DNA from: Myxococcales bacterium
Lineage (GTDB): Bacteria > Myxococcota_A > Polyangia > Haliangiales > Haliangiaceae
Length of the DNA stretch: 50,009 nt
Reading direction: 5' to 3'
NCBI GenBank assembly: GCA_024222395.1
Contig: JAAEPE010000146.1
Location: 1 to 50,009 of the forward strand
Of this stretch, positions 1 to 7,316 are shown in pieces (the stretch's first letter is position 1; the number at the start of each line of letters is the position of its first letter). Below the pieces are notes generated by a model that had not been told where the DNA came from, did no database searches, and worked only from the letters and a program-made list of their open reading frames with translations. A program made the position numbers and the translations under genes.

Positions 1-2767
1 CCACTGAGCCTTTTAAAACGACCGAAGTTCCATCCGCGCCGTCGGCACCATCGGATCCATTAGAGCCGTCCGCGCCGTCATTTCCGGGGACGCCTTGAAT
101 TCCTTGGTCACCCGTGTCGCCCTTGTCTCCTTTATCCCCCTGTGCACCGTCAGCGCCGTCGACGCCGTCGGTTCCAGCTTGGCCGGTGTTACCTTGTCCG
201 CCCTGAGGGCCAACGAGGCTTGCGAGCCATGCTGCTTCGGTTCCAACGAATCCACCGGTAACTGCAACCTCGTAGGCGCTGTCTCCGTCGACTCCGTTCG
301 TTCCATTCGATCCATTCGATCCGTTCGTTCCCGGGTCACCCTGAGGACCTTGGTCTCCGGTGAGGCCAGTGTCGCCAGTGTCGCCCTTGTCACCCTTGGC
401 GCCATCAGCACCGTCGGCACCGTCAGCTCCCGCATCACCAGTGTCACCCTTGGGGCCGTCTGGTCCCACGTTGCCCTGAATGCCCTGAATGCCTTGGTCG
501 CCCTGAACTCCCTGATCTCCGGTGAGGCCAGTGTCGCCTTTGGCACCTTCGGCACCGTCAGCGCCATCAGCACCATCGGCTCCGTCATCTCCCACGAGAG
601 AGGTCAGCCACTGTGCCTCAGTTCCAACGAATCCCGCAGCAACAGCCACCTCGTAGGCGCTATCTCCGTCATCGCCGTCAGCGCCGTTCGTTCCGTTAGA
701 TCCATCTGCACCGTCATTACCGGGATTTCCCTGAAGGCCGGTATCACCCGTGTCACCCTTGTCACCCTTGTCTCCGTCGTCGCCCTTGACGCCTTGGATG
801 CCTTGGATGCCTTGGATGCCTTGTGCTCCGTCGGCGCCATCAGTTCCGTTGGAACCGTCAGCTCCTGCGGGTCCCGTCGGGCCTTCCGGTCCCACGTTGC
901 CCTGAGCACCATCGGCGCCATCGGATCCATCAGCGCCGTCAGCACCTGCGTCACCTTGGTCACCCTTTGCTCCCTCGAGAGAGGTCAGCCATGCTGCCTC
1001 ACTTCCGACAAAACCATTGGAGACCGCAACGTCGTAAGCGCTATCTCCATCTGCTCCGGTGTTTCCGGTTGCGCCGTCAGCACCATCGGAGCCGTCGTTG
1101 CCCGGGACACCCTGAATTCCTTGGTCTCCTTCGTCACCCTTATCTCCTTTGGCTCCATCAGCGCCGTCGACGCCGGGGTTGCCCTGAATTCCTTGGTCGC
1201 CAGTGAGGCCGGTATCTCCGGTGAGGCCAGTGTTGCCGGTATCACCCTGAGGTCCCTGTGGGCCTACTGGTCCCTGAATATCTCCAACGTCGGTCCAGTT
1301 GCCAGCACCGTCGCTGACATATCCGTTACCGTCGGCCAGAACGACCCAGAGGTCTCCTTCTGTGGCTCCGCCGGGGAGGTTGCCGATAGTGGCGACCGAT
1401 CCCTTTAAAACGACAGAAGTTCCGTCGGCACCATCAGAGCCATCTGCTCCGTCGGCGCCCTCTAGGCTGCTGAGCCATGCGGCCTCATTGCCTGCAAATC
1501 CATTGGAAACCGCGACCTCGTAGGCCGAATCTCCGTCCACTCCGTTTGCACCAGCTTGTCCCTGTGGGCCTTGGATACCTTGGTCGCCTTGTGCTCCATC
1601 AGCACCATCAGCACCGTCGGTGCCATTCGTGCCGTTTGCACCTGCATCGCCAGTGTCACCTTTGTCACCCTTGTCGCCCTGAGCGCCATCAGCGCCATCA
1701 GCTCCATCAGCACCTGCATCGCCGGTGAGTCCGGTATCACCAGTGTCACCCTTATCACCCTTGGCGCCGTCGGCTCCGTCAGCTCCGTCATTTCCGGCGG
1801 GTCCGACATTACCTTGCGATCCCTGAGGGCCTTCTGCACCAGTGGCGCCGTCGGCTCCGTCACTCCCCGCAGGTCCTATGGGGCCCTGAGCGCCTTCGTC
1901 GCCAGTGTCACCCTTTGCACCTTCTGCTCCGTCATTGCCCGGAACACCTTGAATTCCTTGGTTGCCCTGAATGCCTTGGGCACCATCAGCGCCCTCGAGG
2001 CTGGTCAGCCATGCTGCCTCAGTCCCCACAAATCCATTAGAGACCGCAACCTCATAGGCGCTATCTCCATCAACTCCGTTCGATCCGTCAGCACCATCTG
2101 CACCATCCGCTCCTGCGTCGCCCGTGTCTCCCTTTGCTCCGTCAGCGCCATTTGCGCCGTCATTACCGGCGATGCCTTGGATGCCTTGGATTCCCTGTGG
2201 GCCTTCCGGTCCTACAGCGCCATCGGCGCCATCTGCTCCTGCGTCTCCGGTATCTCCTTTGAGTCCCGTGTCACCCGTGTCTCCTTTTGGTCCGACAGCG
2301 CCGTCTGCACCATCGTTACCGGCTGGTCCCTGAGCGCCGTCGGCGCCGTCATCACCAGCTGGTCCCTGAAGACCGGTATTGCCAGTGTCACCCTTATCTC
2401 CCTGAGGGCCGGTTCCACCTGTGGCGCCCTGAGCACCGTCTGCACCGTCGGCGCCATCTGCACCTGCGTTTCCTTGAATTCCTTGGGCACCGTCTGCACC
2501 ATCAGCGCCATCTGCACCGGGGAGACCGTCTACTCCATCAACTCCATCTGCACCGGCAGGTCCAGCGGGTCCTTGTGGGCCTTCGTCGCCTTGTGGGCCT
2601 TGAGCACCTGCACCTGTAGCAAAGCCGTCAGTCTCGAGCTGCTCCTTTAACTTGAAATAAGTGGTGGCTCCCCACTCTGATCCATCCTTACCAAGGACGA
2701 TATGATCGGAGTCTGATGGGTGTTCCGGGGTAAAATCTTCTCCGCGTTGCCTACTCTCGTTGCTCAT
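1..2767 (-). CDS. Collagen-like tail fibre protein, 3' end cut by window edge
   Basis: The frame opens at the ATG ending at 2767, behind an AGAGG box, and stays open for 922 codons to the left edge, so the C-terminus is missing. About 55 N-terminal residues are non-collagenous; from roughly residue 55 on the protein is nearly all Gly-X-Y triplets rich in GADGADGA, GPQG and GDKGDTG. These tracts are broken five times by a module of the form SAYEVAV..GF.GTEA.WL.SL, and once (about 1265-1430) by a GTSVVLKGS...GDLWVV...GYVSDG module that begins again at the left edge. Such proteins form trimeric collagen-like rods in phage fibres. It is the last gene visible after the head-completion genes, so an exposed fibre or receptor-binding shaft is the likely role. 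The long open frames on the other strand are codon-bias shadows. Confidence 0.9.
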   Translation of the reverse strand, partial: MSNESRQRGEDFTPEHPSDSDHIVLGKDGSEWGATTYFKLKEQLETDGFATGAGAQGPQGDEGPQGPAGPAGADGVDGVDGLPGADGADGADGAQGIQGNAGADGADGADGAQGATGGTGPQGDKGDTGNTGLQGPAGDDGADGAQGPAGNDGADGAVGPKGDTGDTGLKGDTGDAGADGADGAVGPEGPQGIQGIQGIAGNDGANGADGAKGDTGDAGADGADGADGSNGVDGDSAYEVAVSNGFVGTEAAWLTSLEGADGAQGIQGNQGIQGVPGNDGAEGAKGDTGDEGAQGPIGPAGSDGADGATGAEGPQGSQGNVGPAGNDGADGADGAKGDKGDTGDTGLTGDAGADGADGADGAQGDKGDKGDTGDAGANGTNGTDGADGADGAQGDQGIQGPQGQAGANGVDGDSAYEVAVSNGFAGNEAAWLSSLEGADGADGSDGADGTSVVLKGSVATIGNLPGGATEGDLWVVLADGNGYVSDGAGNWTDVGDIQGPVGPQGPQGDTGNTGLTGDTGLTGDQGIQGNPGVDGADGAKGDKGDEGDQGIQGVPGNDGSDGADGATGNTGADGDSAYDVAVSNGFVGSEAAWLTSLEGAKGDQGDAGADGADGSDGADGAQGNVGPEGPTGPAGADGSNGTDGADGAQGIQGIQGIQGVKGDDGDKGDKGDTGDTGLQGNPGNDGADGSNGTNGADGDDGDSAYEVAVAAGFVGTEAQWLTSLVGDDGADGADGADGAEGAKGDTGLTGDQGVQGDQGIQGIQGNVGPDGPKGDTGDAGADGADGADGAKGDKGDTGDTGLTGDQGPQGDPGTNGSNGSNGTNGVDGDSAYEVAVTGGFVGTEAAWLASLVGPQGGQGNTGQAGTDGVDGADGAQGDKGDKGDTGDQGIQGVPGNDGADGSNGSDGADGADGTSVVLKGSV
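200..2075 (-). repeat. Five interspersed SAYEVAV-type modules within the collagen tract
   Basis: Copies lie at about 200-292, 590-672, 974-1052, 1462-1540 and 1993-2075. Each encodes a DGDSAYEVAV-like start, GF.GTEA or a close variant, then WL.SLEG, and is followed by a new collagen tract. The DNA copies are similar but not identical and are unequally spaced (about 375-535 bp). They probably mark trimerisation or kink points in the fibre and make the gene prone to recombination and misassembly. Confidence 0.8.
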
Positions 2768-2773
2768 ATACCT

Positions 2774-3238
2774 CTACCCATATGTCAAAATCGCGCCATT
2801 ATAGGTAATGACGGATGACGAGGCAGGGGCAATCTTAACACCAAGGGAGACTTCAAGTTCAGTCATCCACGTTTTGCCCTCTCCGGATCCTGTCCGGTGA
2901 AGGCTTACATGAGAGCCATTGACGTCAATTGAGGTGACTCCCATAAGGAATGCTGCGGGGAGTGGCGCATGGAAAACGGCTGAAACCAGATCGGCCAATG
3001 CTGAATGGTCGCCACGGTCTCCGCTGAGGGCTGAAGTTCGCACGATGATACGAGCCTTGGCAATCTTTAGAGTGCTGACGACGCCCTCGAGCTCGTCACA
3101 TGCAACCAGAATGGCGTCGGAGTCGGATTCTAAGACGTCGGAGGAGGTCCCGGTGACTATCTGCACCCCGGTGATCGAGGCCTGCGTGAGGGCCTCCTGA
3201 ATGACTTCATAGAGATAATTTTCGACGTCTTGGTTCAT
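2774..3238 (-). CDS. Putative head-tail completion / minor tail protein
   Basis: This 154-residue protein has an acidic helical N-terminus, then an alternating beta-rich body (IIVRTSALSGDRGDHSALADLVS; LEVSLGVKIAP) of the kind seen in small phage tail-completion or tail-terminator proteins. I recognise no diagnostic motif; the call rests on size and position. Its ATG overlaps the stop of the upstream gene as TAATG, so the two are translationally coupled. It lies two genes after capsid-module genes and just before the collagen fibre, matching the place of lambda Z/U-type genes. Its last codons contain a TTGACA hexamer 15 nt before the next start codon. Confidence 0.6.
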   Translation of the reverse strand: MNQDVENYLYEVIQEALTQASITGVQIVTGTSSDVLESDSDAILVACDELEGVVSTLKIAKARIIVRTSALSGDRGDHSALADLVSAVFHAPLPAAFLMGVTSIDVNGSHVSLHRTGSGEGKTWMTELEVSLGVKIAPASSSVITYNGAILTYG

Positions 3239-3543
3239 TAAGCTGGTTCTACCTCGCAGACGATGATCGGCGAGCTTGGTTTTCTGTTGATTGCTACCAC
3301 GGCGTAGGTCTCACCATCGATGACGACGGGGTCCTTCATGGCCGGGGTGGAGGAAAGGGAGGAGAAAAGAAATTTAAGGTCGATGCTTGCGGACTTCATG
3401 AATCCGGCGTCTGCGTCTTCAATGGCGATCTCGTTCTGAGACATTGTAGCTTGCAGGCTCTGACCGTTGATGGTCACGTCCACGCCAAAGGCCTCGAGGA
3501 TTTCCTCGAAGGCGTCGGCTAATGATTCTTGGACTTCGTTCAT
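3238..3543 (-). CDS. Putative head-tail joining protein (gpFII-like by position)
   Basis: A 101-residue acidic protein: a helical N-terminus (QESLADAFEEILEAFG), then a short beta region with VTINGQ and a DGETYAVVAI segment. The size, the 'DGE.Y.V' type ending and the location after the capsid gene fit the small head-tail joining proteins that cap the portal. No catalytic motif is expected or seen. The start codon lies directly below an intrinsic terminator, so expression needs read-through or a promoter in the short gap. The stop overlaps the next start as TAATG. Confidence 0.55.
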   Translation of the reverse strand: MNEVQESLADAFEEILEAFGVDVTINGQSLQATMSQNEIAIEDADAGFMKSASIDLKFLFSSLSSTPAMKDPVVIDGETYAVVAINRKPSSPIIVCEVEPA

Positions 3544-3548
3544 TGTCT

Positions 3549-3590
3549 TAAAAAAAAGAAGCCCCGGCCCGGATAGTGGGCCGGGGCTCC
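3549..3590 (-). terminator. Intrinsic terminator after the 3607-4035 gene
   Basis: A perfect 11-bp stem (3560-3570 with 3578-3588, AGCCCCGGCCC) closes a 7-nt loop, and on the minus strand it is followed by a run of eight T. This is a textbook intrinsic terminator separating the capsid transcript from the head-tail joining genes. Confidence 0.9.
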
Positions 3591-3606
3591 TATAGTGATA
3601 GTTTAG

Positions 3607-4035
3607 TTACTCTGAGAGAAGGTCGGATTCCGGAGCCATGCGCTCAGGAGCTGCCTTCTTAGCGGCCTTCTTGGCTGCTTTCTTCTTCAGTCCGGTGGTA
3701 GGAGCGTCGGCGTCTGCTGCCTTGGACCTTTTGGCCTTGGGCACAACTTCCTTCGTTCCATCGGCGAGGTGCTCTTCGAGTCCTTCGAAGCCTTCGCCTT
3801 CACCCTTACGGACGGTGATCTTGGTCCGCACGCGAGAGAACCTCTTAGGACGAGGATTCTGGTAGACTTCCACAGTGTGGAATTCGCCCTCTTCACGGGC
3901 CTTGTTAAATGCGGCAAGCGCGTCGGAGAACTTGTTGTCCTTCTCGAGGCCGTTGGGGTAAATCACCTCCGGCTTGAATTCGACTTTTCCGTTCTTCTCT
4001 TCGCGGCGATAGCCGACAACCATTGATACTTTCAT
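3607..4035 (-). CDS. Small basic-tailed protein after the major capsid gene
   Basis: A 142-residue protein whose N-terminal 85 residues look folded (MVVGYRREEKNGK...; KFSDALAAFNKAREEGEFHTVEVYQNP), followed by a low-complexity basic segment with KKKAAKKAAKKAA, a DNA- or RNA-binding type tail. It sits between two hairpins downstream of the capsid gene, where phages often encode decoration, FI-like or packaging-associated proteins. I do not recognise the family. A second ATG four codons in (4023) is a possible alternative start. Confidence 0.65.
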   Translation of the reverse strand: MKVSMVVGYRREEKNGKVEFKPEVIYPNGLEKDNKFSDALAAFNKAREEGEFHTVEVYQNPRPKRFSRVRTKITVRKGEGEGFEGLEEHLADGTKEVVPKAKRSKAADADAPTTGLKKKAAKKAAKKAAPERMAPESDLLSE

Positions 4036-4068
4036 TTTGCTTCTTTAGCTAGATTCTTGAGTTGAATG

Positions 4069-4112
4069 GATTGCCTCCCCCGCATCCGAAGACTCTGGGG
4101 GAGGCTTTATCC
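4069..4112 (-). terminator. GC-rich hairpin downstream of the major capsid gene
   Basis: A 9-bp stem GCCTCCCCC/GGGGGAGGC (4073-4081 with 4097-4105) is extended by GGAT/ATCC pairs beyond a small internal loop. On the minus strand no strong T-run follows, so it may act as a weak terminator or 3' stabiliser of the abundant capsid mRNA rather than a full stop. Confidence 0.55.
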
Positions 4113-4121
4113 ATTAAGGGG

Positions 4122-5012
4122 TTAGCTGGAGGAGATGATGATACCGCTTTCGGCAACACCGTGGCTCACTCCGAAGTTGAGGGCCCACTCATAGACCATC
4201 TGGGAACCGTTGTAGTATTCGCGGATCTGCATCGGCAGACCGGAAACCGGGTCAACGACGTCTTGGATGTTTCCATACCAAGTTCCGGCGACCGGCTTGT
4301 TCACGCCGCGAGCTGCAACGCAAAGGCTGTTACGGTGACCCACAAAGCCTTCCATGGTCGCGTCACCAGCGGGGACGGCGCCATTGTATTCGACCGGGGC
4401 GATGCCGTGGACACGGCTCACACGGTGGTCGCGAAGAGCTTCGCTCGAACCGCTGGAATCAACGGCTTGGATGACGTTATCCTTAACGAGTCCAGCGTAG
4501 TAGCTAGGCTTAAGGATAGCTGCGCGGCCAGTTCTGGGGACCTTAGCGGTCGTCAGAGCTTCGGCCAAGTCGGCCATGGCGTCGGCGTTCATGTCGTTCG
4601 CGGCGAGAGCTGCGGTCGAGTTGAAGCCATTGGCAGCAGTGATCACACCCAAAGCGGCGCTGGTCACGTGCTCAATGAGGGTCGACATAGCAGGCTGCAC
4701 GAACAGGTCGATCAGCTCAATGTCGGAGTAGGTCCGCTCAAGATCGTCGAATGCGATCACAACACCGTCGAAGTTGTCGAGGGTGATGGTCCGGGCGGTC
4801 GTGGTGACGTCGCCGGGTGCCTTAGAGGCGGACATGTCTTGGACGCTAGGCCAGTTGCTGGCGAAGCGAGTGGTGACGGTCTCACCGGAGGCGCGAACCT
4901 CAGGGGAAAAGTCAGTCACGAATTGACGCAAAGGAAGCGTCTCAGTCAGGAGTGCGTCCAAGCTCAGCTGCGAAAGGCGAGCAAGGTTTACACCATTCAG
5001 GGTATTAGCCAT
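4122..5012 (-). CDS. Major capsid protein
   Basis: A 296-residue protein with the features of an HK97-fold coat protein: an N-terminal helical arm (LARLSQLSLDALLTETLPLR), a beta-rich stretch with TVTTRFASNW, a long central helix near residues 100-125 (IDLFVQPAMSTLIEHVTSAALG), an ADLAEALTTAKVP...AILKPSYYAGL segment, and a C-terminal ADVVDPV-like/PMQIREYYN region. It follows the protease and scaffold genes, exactly where lambda gene E lies. The leader has no Shine-Dalgarno site but is a CAA-repeat tract, as expected for an unstructured, highly translated mRNA. Closest resemblance is to short P22-coat-like or siphovirus capsid proteins. Confidence 0.85.
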   Translation of the reverse strand: MANTLNGVNLARLSQLSLDALLTETLPLRQFVTDFSPEVRASGETVTTRFASNWPSVQDMSASKAPGDVTTTARTITLDNFDGVVIAFDDLERTYSDIELIDLFVQPAMSTLIEHVTSAALGVITAANGFNSTAALAANDMNADAMADLAEALTTAKVPRTGRAAILKPSYYAGLVKDNVIQAVDSSGSSEALRDHRVSRVHGIAPVEYNGAVPAGDATMEGFVGHRNSLCVAARGVNKPVAGTWYGNIQDVVDPVSGLPMQIREYYNGSQMVYEWALNFGVSHGVAESGIIISSS

Positions 5013-5044
5013 TGTATTTGTCTGTGTTGTTTGTTGTTGTTGTT
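5013..5044 (-). promoter_or_regulatory. CAA-repeat untranslated leader of the capsid gene
   Basis: On the minus strand the 30 nt before the capsid ATG are repeated CAA units with almost no G and no Shine-Dalgarno sequence. Such unstructured A/C-rich leaders favour ribosome loading without SD pairing. The same style precedes the SSB-like, holin-like, Sak4-like and HTH genes in this window. Confidence 0.6.
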
Positions 5045-5072
5045 AGATCCGTTGGATAACTCGCCCGCAGGA

Positions 5073-5588
5073 TTAGAATTTGCGAATGTTCTCGATGTAG
5101 TAAGCCCGGGCACCTTCTTGGTCTCCATCCTTCATCAGGCGGTCAACTTCGACGTAATGCTCAGCGGCCGTGGGGGCTGCTTTCGGGGTGGGGTCGTCTG
5201 CACCTTCTTCGACTGCGCCAGCCTCAACAGGCAGGTCACCAGCGGAAGCGGCGATCTCAGCAGCTTTCTCAGCGACTTCTTCGTCGACGGAACGCTCTGA
5301 GGTTTCAAGTTCTTCAACCTTGGCGGACAGGTCCGAAATCTTGGCTTCCAGCTCGTCATTAATTTCGACGGCGTCAGCGGCTGCTTCGGTCATGGTCTCG
5401 ACTTCGGTCTCAAGGGAAACAAGCTTTTCGGCCGAAACCTTGAGCTCTTCTTCCTTAGCCTCAAGAGCGGCAACGGCTTCGCTGCGCTCGTTAGAAGCAC
5501 CTTCAAGGAGCTCGTTGGCTGCTGCCAGCTCTGCGTCCTTGCTTTCGATGTTCGCGGCTGATTCAGCCAATTGCTCTTCCAGTGTCAT
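5073..5588 (-). CDS. Capsid scaffolding protein
   Basis: A 171-residue, strongly acidic protein. Residues 1-110 form a nearly unbroken coiled coil (LEEQLAESAANIESKDAELA and repeats of AALEAKEEELK, LETEVETM, LEAKISDLSAKVEELE). An Ala/Glu/Pro-rich linker follows, then a short conserved-looking C-terminal helix (YVEVDRLMKDGDQEGARAYY). Coiled-coil body plus small C-terminal coat-binding helix, encoded between the head protease and the capsid protein, is the standard scaffold arrangement. No motif other than the coiled coil is needed for the call. Confidence 0.8.
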   Translation of the reverse strand: MTLEEQLAESAANIESKDAELAAANELLEGASNERSEAVAALEAKEEELKVSAEKLVSLETEVETMTEAAADAVEINDELEAKISDLSAKVEELETSERSVDEEVAEKAAEIAASAGDLPVEAGAVEEGADDPTPKAAPTAAEHYVEVDRLMKDGDQEGARAYYIENIRKF

Positions 5589-5625
5589 ATTGTTTTTGAT
5601 TTAAGTCTGTTCCTTTCCCCAGATG

Positions 5626-6459
5626 TCAACCCCGCAAACTGATAAGGCGCTTCAGCCGTTGAATGGCTTCTGCCTTACCGGAGACAAGGTCGGTGGCCAC
5701 ATTGAGCTCAACGCCCTTGCTGCCAGTGAACGTCTGTCCCTGCATTGTTTCGTCTGAGATCGCTCTTCCACGGCGGAGCACCGCTGCGCGGAAGTCTGAG
5801 AACATTTCGTCGATGCCCTCTTGAATTTGTTCTGCTTGCTCTTCGGTAAGGCTGGTTCCGGGGTAACCCGCAGCCTTGAACTTGCCAGAGGTGAAAACGC
5901 GAACCTTCAGCCCTTGGGCCTTGGCCTTTTCGCTCATGTCCACATGCGGAAGCATGACTCCAATCGATCCGATTGTAGCGCTTTGCGTGGTGTAGATCGC
6001 GTCAGCTTGGGATCCGATATAGTAAGCCGCAGAGGCCATCATCGAATCGGTAAAAGCATAAACAGGCTTGCTGCAGGCGACGGCGCCGACCATTGCTGAG
6101 GTCTCAGGCGTTCCGCGAACGGTGCCACCCGGGCTGTCGATATCCAAAAGGACTCCCTTGACGTCGTCCCGGAGGCTGGCCTCAACGAGAGCGTCTTGGA
6201 TGAGGTTCATGTCGGATACTCCATAGAGAGCGGAGATCATGGGGTGAACCTTAGTAGCGAGGGGTCCGTGGACTGCCACGGTTGCGATTCCGTCCTCAAC
6301 CTGTAGCAGGGAGGGGGCTTTCAGTTCCTCTTCTTCCGAACCAAGAAAAGCAGAAACGTCTAGCTCGCTAGCGTCAATGCTCTTCAGTAGTTCGCCGTGG
6401 TCGATCTCTCCAAGATACCAAGGGTCCCTGCGGAGAGATGTTGCAAATGCGTGTGTCAT
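5626..6459 (-). CDS. S49 (SppA/gpC-type) head maturation protease
   Basis: A 277-residue peptidase of the S49 signal-peptide-peptidase family used by lambda-like phages to process the procapsid. The oxyanion segment DIDSPGG is at 107-112, the nucleophile Ser143 lies in MMASAAYYIGS, and the general-base lysine is probably Lys195 in SGKFKAAG; the 52-residue Ser-Lys spacing equals that of Bacillus SppA. The central domain (VSDMNLIQDALVEA...VKGVLLDIDSPGG) is complete. It sits between portal and scaffold as in lambda. The start has no evident Shine-Dalgarno sequence. No scaffold domain is fused to it; the scaffold is the next, separate gene. Confidence 0.92.
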   Translation of the reverse strand: MTHAFATSLRRDPWYLGEIDHGELLKSIDASELDVSAFLGSEEEELKAPSLLQVEDGIATVAVHGPLATKVHPMISALYGVSDMNLIQDALVEASLRDDVKGVLLDIDSPGGTVRGTPETSAMVGAVACSKPVYAFTDSMMASAAYYIGSQADAIYTTQSATIGSIGVMLPHVDMSEKAKAQGLKVRVFTSGKFKAAGYPGTSLTEEQAEQIQEGIDEMFSDFRAAVLRRGRAISDETMQGQTFTGSKGVELNVATDLVSGKAEAIQRLKRLISLRG

Positions 6460-6471
6460 TTTAAAGGGGTT

Positions 6472-6509
6472 GCCCGGGGTGCGTCACTAGAGAGGACGTC
6501 ACCCCGGGC
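6472..6509 (-). terminator. Hairpin upstream of the protease gene
   Basis: GCCCGGGGTG pairs with CACCCCGGGC around an inner CGTC/GACG stem, a very stable hairpin in the lipoprotein-protease gap. The minus-strand sequence after it is CCCCTTTAAA, a poor T-run, so it may be a leaky terminator that tunes expression or an mRNA processing/stability element. Confidence 0.55.
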
Positions 6510-6526
6510 GGGGGTGCGGGAGAAAG

Positions 6527-6736
6527 TTACTTTCCTTGGGGGTCGATCTTTACAGACCACTTCCCGTCTTTTCCTTTGATTGGTTTGGGTTGAACCTTGA
6601 TGTTCTTGTCTCCGTCGAGGGAAACACAACCGTAGTCTTCGTGGCAGATCTCTCCGGTCACGTTGTAGCCTGCGTCTTTCAGGGACGAACAGGATGCAAC
6701 ACCGAATACTGCCAAAATTGCTAGAATAAACTTCAT
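6527..6736 (-). CDS. Small phage lipoprotein
   Basis: A 69-residue protein starting with a lipoprotein signal peptide: Met-Lys, a hydrophobic stretch (FILAILAVF) and the lipobox GVASC with the acylated cysteine at residue 16. The mature part (~53 residues) contains two further cysteines (ICHEDYGC) that could form a disulfide, and a basic, Lys-rich C-terminus (KPIKGKDGKWSVKIDP). It should be attached to the outer or inner membrane of the infected cell. It lies in the head operon between dNMP kinase and the protease. Candidate roles are superinfection exclusion or an Rz1-like lysis component; the sequence does not decide. Confidence 0.75.
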   Translation of the reverse strand: MKFILAILAVFGVASCSSLKDAGYNVTGEICHEDYGCVSLDGDKNIKVQPKPIKGKDGKWSVKIDPQGK

Positions 6737-6746
6737 TTCACCCTTG

Positions 6747-7316
6747 TTACCTTGTCAACCGCAGGAGGTCTTCGACCCTTGCTTCTGCGTGTGCGATGTA
6801 TTTGTCCATCCCGTCGCCCTTGTTATCAATGAACAGGTGACGGTTAAAGTTCTGCCACTCGATCTCACTCTTGTGATTCCCCCGGGGGCCGTGCCCTTCG
6901 CGGCTCACTTCGATGTGGAGGGCTCCGATCTTGGAAAGCATGTCATACTCATTGTTGAACCTGCAGTCGTCAATTACCGTGATGAGGCCCTTCTCGTTGT
7001 CCTTCCGGACTCCGTCGATCAGGAGGTTAGCCCAAACATTCTTGTCAATTGCGTCCCGGCCAAACTCAGTTCCCAGAATCTGCATGAACTCCCGAAGGCT
7101 CTTTCCTCCGGAGAGGTGATTGGGTGCTTCCTTCTCAGCGGGGAGTTCTCCTCCGTAGAAGGCCGTGGCCATGGCGTAGATCGGACCAGCGAAGTTACGA
7201 TAGCGGAACCTGTCCGGGAACTTCTCTGCCAGATGCTTGGCGATTGTGGATTTGCCTACTTGCTGAGGCCCGAAGAATGAAAGAGCCTTAGCTCCCTTTG
7301 CTGTTGTTTTGATCAT
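6747..7316 (-). CDS. Deoxynucleoside monophosphate kinase
   Basis: A 189-residue P-loop kinase of the phage dNMP kinase family (T4 gp1-like), which phosphorylates dNMPs to dNDPs for phage DNA synthesis. The Walker A motif GPQQVGKS is at residues 16-23; LREFMQILGTEFGRD matches the family's nucleotide-binding segment; VIDDCRFNNEYDML carries the second acidic motif. I choose the ATG at 7316 because GGGAG stands 4 nt before it; the upstream ATG at 7328 lies deeper in the portal gene. It overlaps the portal 3' end by 29 bp. A nucleotide-metabolism gene inside the head operon is unusual and suggests late insertion of a moron gene. Confidence 0.88.
   Translation of the reverse strand: MIKTTAKGAKALSFFGPQQVGKSTIAKHLAEKFPDRFRYRNFAGPIYAMATAFYGGELPAEKEAPNHLSGGKSLREFMQILGTEFGRDAIDKNVWANLLIDGVRKDNEKGLITVIDDCRFNNEYDMLSKIGALHIEVSREGHGPRGNHKSEIEWQNFNRHLFIDNKGDGMDKYIAHAEARVEDLLRLTR

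Noticed and set aside
200..2075. Possible CRISPR array suggested by regularly recurring segments near the left edge
   Set aside because: The recurring units are in-frame protein modules, unequal in spacing and imperfect; there are no short identical repeats with unique spacers, and no cas genes except a phage-type Cas4-like nuclease.
95..2650. Long open frames on the plus strand (95-1408 and 1556-2650) in the fibre region
   Set aside because: They are antisense shadows of the Gly-X-Y codon pattern; their products are low-complexity Ser/Val/Ala strings and no start signals exist.
4062..5300. 412-codon plus-strand frame across the capsid and scaffold genes
   Set aside because: Runs antisense to two well-supported structural genes and across their intergenic hairpin and leader; product has no recognisable fold.
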